Source: Azoarcus sp.
Lineage (GTDB): Bacteria; Pseudomonadota; Gammaproteobacteria; Burkholderiales; Rhodocyclaceae
Direction: 5' to 3'
NCBI GenBank assembly: GCA_031268685.1
Contig: JAIRWW010000149.1
Span: 1 to 7,120 of the forward strand
Length of the DNA: 7,120 nucleotides
Below are positions 6,176 through 7,120 of this stretch, piece after piece; the stretch's first letter is position 1; each line of letters opens with the position of its first letter. The notes below the pieces were generated by a model. It ran no database searches, was not told the origin of the DNA, and saw only the letters and a program-made list of their open reading frames with translations. A program made the translations under genes and the position numbers.

Positions 6176-6205
6176 GTGCTGAAGATTGATGTCGATTTTC
6201 AGCAC
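6176..6205 (-). promoter_or_regulatory. 30-bp dyad upstream of the nitroreductase-tas operon; candidate operator or 5'-UTR hairpin
   Basis: GTGCTGAA (6176-6183) and its exact complement TTCAGCAC (6198-6205) flank a centre that is itself partly symmetric. Read as plus-strand RNA, the pairing extends to about 12 bp with two G-U pairs. The dyad ends 48 bp before the nitroreductase start codon, a normal place for a repressor or activator site or a leader hairpin. No regulator gene is present in the window to match it, so the role is inference. Confidence 0.45.
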
Positions 6206-6244
6206 GACTTGCCAGTGCGCAACTTTACCGCCTATATGCTTCCG

Positions 6245-6272
6245 GGAATAGAGGCGAGGCGGACGATTTCAA
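6245..6272 (-). promoter_or_regulatory. Weak candidate sigma70-type promoter for the nitroreductase-tas operon
   Basis: On the minus strand TTGAAA (6272-6267) and TATTCC (6250-6245) are separated by 16 bp. The -35 matches consensus well and the -10 only moderately. Initiation from here would give a leader of roughly 110 nt containing the 6176-6205 dyad. Other weak hexamers exist nearby, so this is tentative. Confidence 0.25.
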
Positions 6273-6434
6273 ACCAGCCAAAGCGCCGGGGCGGCTGAGC
6301 GGTGCGCACCCAATGGCTTTGTTCGCCGCGTTCTGTTTGCTGGCGCTGCGCTGGCAGGCGCGACCTTGAAAGGCCGGGCGAACCGAGCAGGCAGCAATTG
6401 TCATGCCATTATGAAAAACACTCTGGTTTTCAAT

Positions 6435-6468
6435 CGCCTGCTTACGGGCCGCGTGCCACGGGCAGGCG
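6435..6468. repeat. Inverted repeat with 7-bp GC-rich arms in the intergenic region
   Basis: CGCCTGC at 6435-6441 and GCAGGCG at 6462-6468 are exact complements with a 20-nt centre that contains further short self-complementary sequence (CGTG/CACG). No U-run follows on either strand, so it is not a clear terminator. Confidence 0.35.
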
Positions 6469-6824
6469 GTATTGCGCGGAATCCAGCAGTTTGCGCAAGT
6501 GAGTTGTTGGATTTGCAGCATGGTTTATCTTTTCCCGTCATTGCTTTCCCCGTATTGCGTGCGCGGAAGGCAGATAGGCAAAGTAAGGATTTCCGCATTT
6601 GAACCGGGAAACGTCGATTGTTTCATCATCTGAGATTGATGTATTGTTCTGGCTGAAGCGCGCAACATTCTGGGCTATATATGCCGCCTTTTATTAATGC
6701 GCTGGCGTGTATTTTGTGTTTTCTATTTTTTGTATTTTGCTGGCAATACGTGAAACAATCGCCGTCCATGCATATTGGGCTGCCTTTGCCGTTGATGCTT
6801 TCTTGGACAAGGCACAGGCTTCCG

Positions 6825-6843
6825 TGTCGAATAGCATTCGACA
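6825..6843 (+). promoter_or_regulatory. Perfect 19-bp palindrome before the right-edge gene; candidate operator
   Basis: TGTCGAATAGCATTCGACA has 8-bp perfect arms around a 3-nt centre and lies 69 bp before the ATG at 6913. The size and symmetry are typical of a binding site for a dimeric regulator. The 3-nt loop and lack of a following U-run make a terminator unlikely. No regulator is identified. Confidence 0.5.
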
Positions 6844-6912
6844 AGCTCAATGTGAACTGTATTTCTCAGCATGTATCTAACAATTTTGTGCTTACTGTTA
6901 GAATCGGCAATT

Positions 6913-7120
6913 ATGTTAAATCGTTTCAAGTTTTTCCGGGAAAGAGGCTGGACGGAGATCGCCGCCGCCGACTATGCCGAGCTATGGCAACGCTATGGCG
7001 GTAGCGTAGCCACGCATCCCGCCTTTGTCGAGCGCCTGTCCGGCCTTGCGGAGATTCCGCCGCGCTACCTGGGATGGCGGCGGGGCGAGGCGTTTGTCGC
7101 GGCCATTCCCGTGTGGGGGC
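6913..7120 (+). CDS. N-terminal part of a probable Mig-14-like (FemAB/GNAT-related) protein
   Basis: An open frame from the ATG at 6913 reaches the window edge and gives 69 residues. It begins MLNRFKFFRERGWTEI, continues with a region containing LWQRYGGSVATHPAFVE and ends in YLGWRRGEAFVAAIPVWG. The order GW-x-E-I, then YGG-S-x-x-THP, then a basic strand and A-x-P-x-WG matches what I recall of the N-terminus of Mig-14 proteins. These are FemAB/GNAT-like envelope-associated proteins linked in Salmonella and Pseudomonas to resistance to antimicrobial peptides. No signal peptide is seen. An in-frame ATG at 6871 would add 14 hydrophobic residues, but the family-like start (short basic segment, then GW) favours 6913; no strong ribosome site is visible for either. 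The composition returns abruptly to GC-rich at the start of the gene. The family call rests on memory of short motifs and the gene is truncated. Confidence 0.6.
   Translation, partial: MLNRFKFFRERGWTEIAAADYAELWQRYGGSVATHPAFVERLSGLAEIPPRYLGWRRGEAFVAAIPVWG

Larger units (their letters stand above)
6300..6912. other. Long gene-poor, AT-richer intergenic region
   Basis: Between the divergently arranged nitroreductase-tas operon and the gene at the right edge there are about 610 bp without a convincing gene. The short frames present on both strands have no recognisable domains, poor ribosome sites and mixed codon use. Base composition falls clearly below that of the flanking genes, especially at 6600-6912, which contains T-rich runs near 6708-6740. 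Visible structure is limited to a 7-bp-arm inverted repeat (CGCCTGC 6435-6441, GCAGGCG 6462-6468), TTGCGC/GCGCAA arms at 6472-6498 and the palindrome at 6825-6843. The region may hold the promoter of the right-hand gene or a decayed insertion. Confidence 0.6.

Noticed and set aside
6128..6205. GTG start at 6205 extending the nitroreductase by 26 residues
   Set aside because: The internal ATG at 6127 has a near-ideal AAGGAG site, and the added residues are unlike the family and cross the dyad.
5606..6298. 230-codon plus-strand frame opposite the nitroreductase gene
   Set aside because: It is a shadow of the nitroreductase, with no motif or ribosome site supporting it.
6681..7004. 107-codon plus-strand frame with a hydrophobic N-terminus
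   Set aside because: It overlaps the better-supported Mig-14-like gene out of frame. Its hydrophobic start reflects a T-rich tract, and it has no clear ribosome site.

Overview
The window comes from a GC-rich bacterium, most likely a proteobacterium. E. coli-type Tas and Mig-14-like relatives suggest beta- or gammaproteobacteria, but this is inference from protein resemblance and base composition, not a taxonomic assignment.

Left part (1-4061, + strand): the 3' end of an unidentified gene is followed by a tightly packed operon encoding a three-component nitrogenase-like enzyme. It holds a NifH-like ATP-dependent reductase with a complete P-loop and both [4Fe-4S] cysteines, then two paralogous component-1 (NifD/E, NifK/N superfamily) subunits. 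The genes overlap or abut (TGATG, TGAATG), so they are probably co-translated. The enzyme is not a true nitrogenase. By eye, the first component-1 subunit keeps only one of the three P-cluster cysteines and the second keeps all three. Neither shows an obvious counterpart of the FeMo-cofactor Cys or His ligands. This 3+1 pattern resembles the dark-operative protochlorophyllide/chlorophyllide reductases and related enzymes more than N2-fixing or methylthio-alkane-reducing ones. The substrate is unknown, and this is the most interesting object in the window. A tiny ORF with its own good ribosome site overlaps the start of the NifH-like gene.

Middle (about 4044-4462): a dense cluster of palindromes, in which the last codons and stop of the third nitrogenase-like gene lie, runs directly into a decayed fragment of a tetratricopeptide-repeat gene. 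This looks like a repeat-mediated junction or a remodelled intergenic region.

Right-centre (4476-6127, - strand): two translationally coupled genes encode a nitroreductase-family flavoprotein and a Tas-type NADPH aldo/keto reductase. Upstream of them lie a strong ribosome site, a 30-bp dyad and a weak candidate promoter.

Right end (6300-7120): an AT-richer region of about 600 bp without a convincing gene carries a perfect 8-bp-arm palindrome about 70 bp before the start of a gene cut by the window edge. That gene probably encodes a Mig-14-like (FemAB/GNAT-related) protein.
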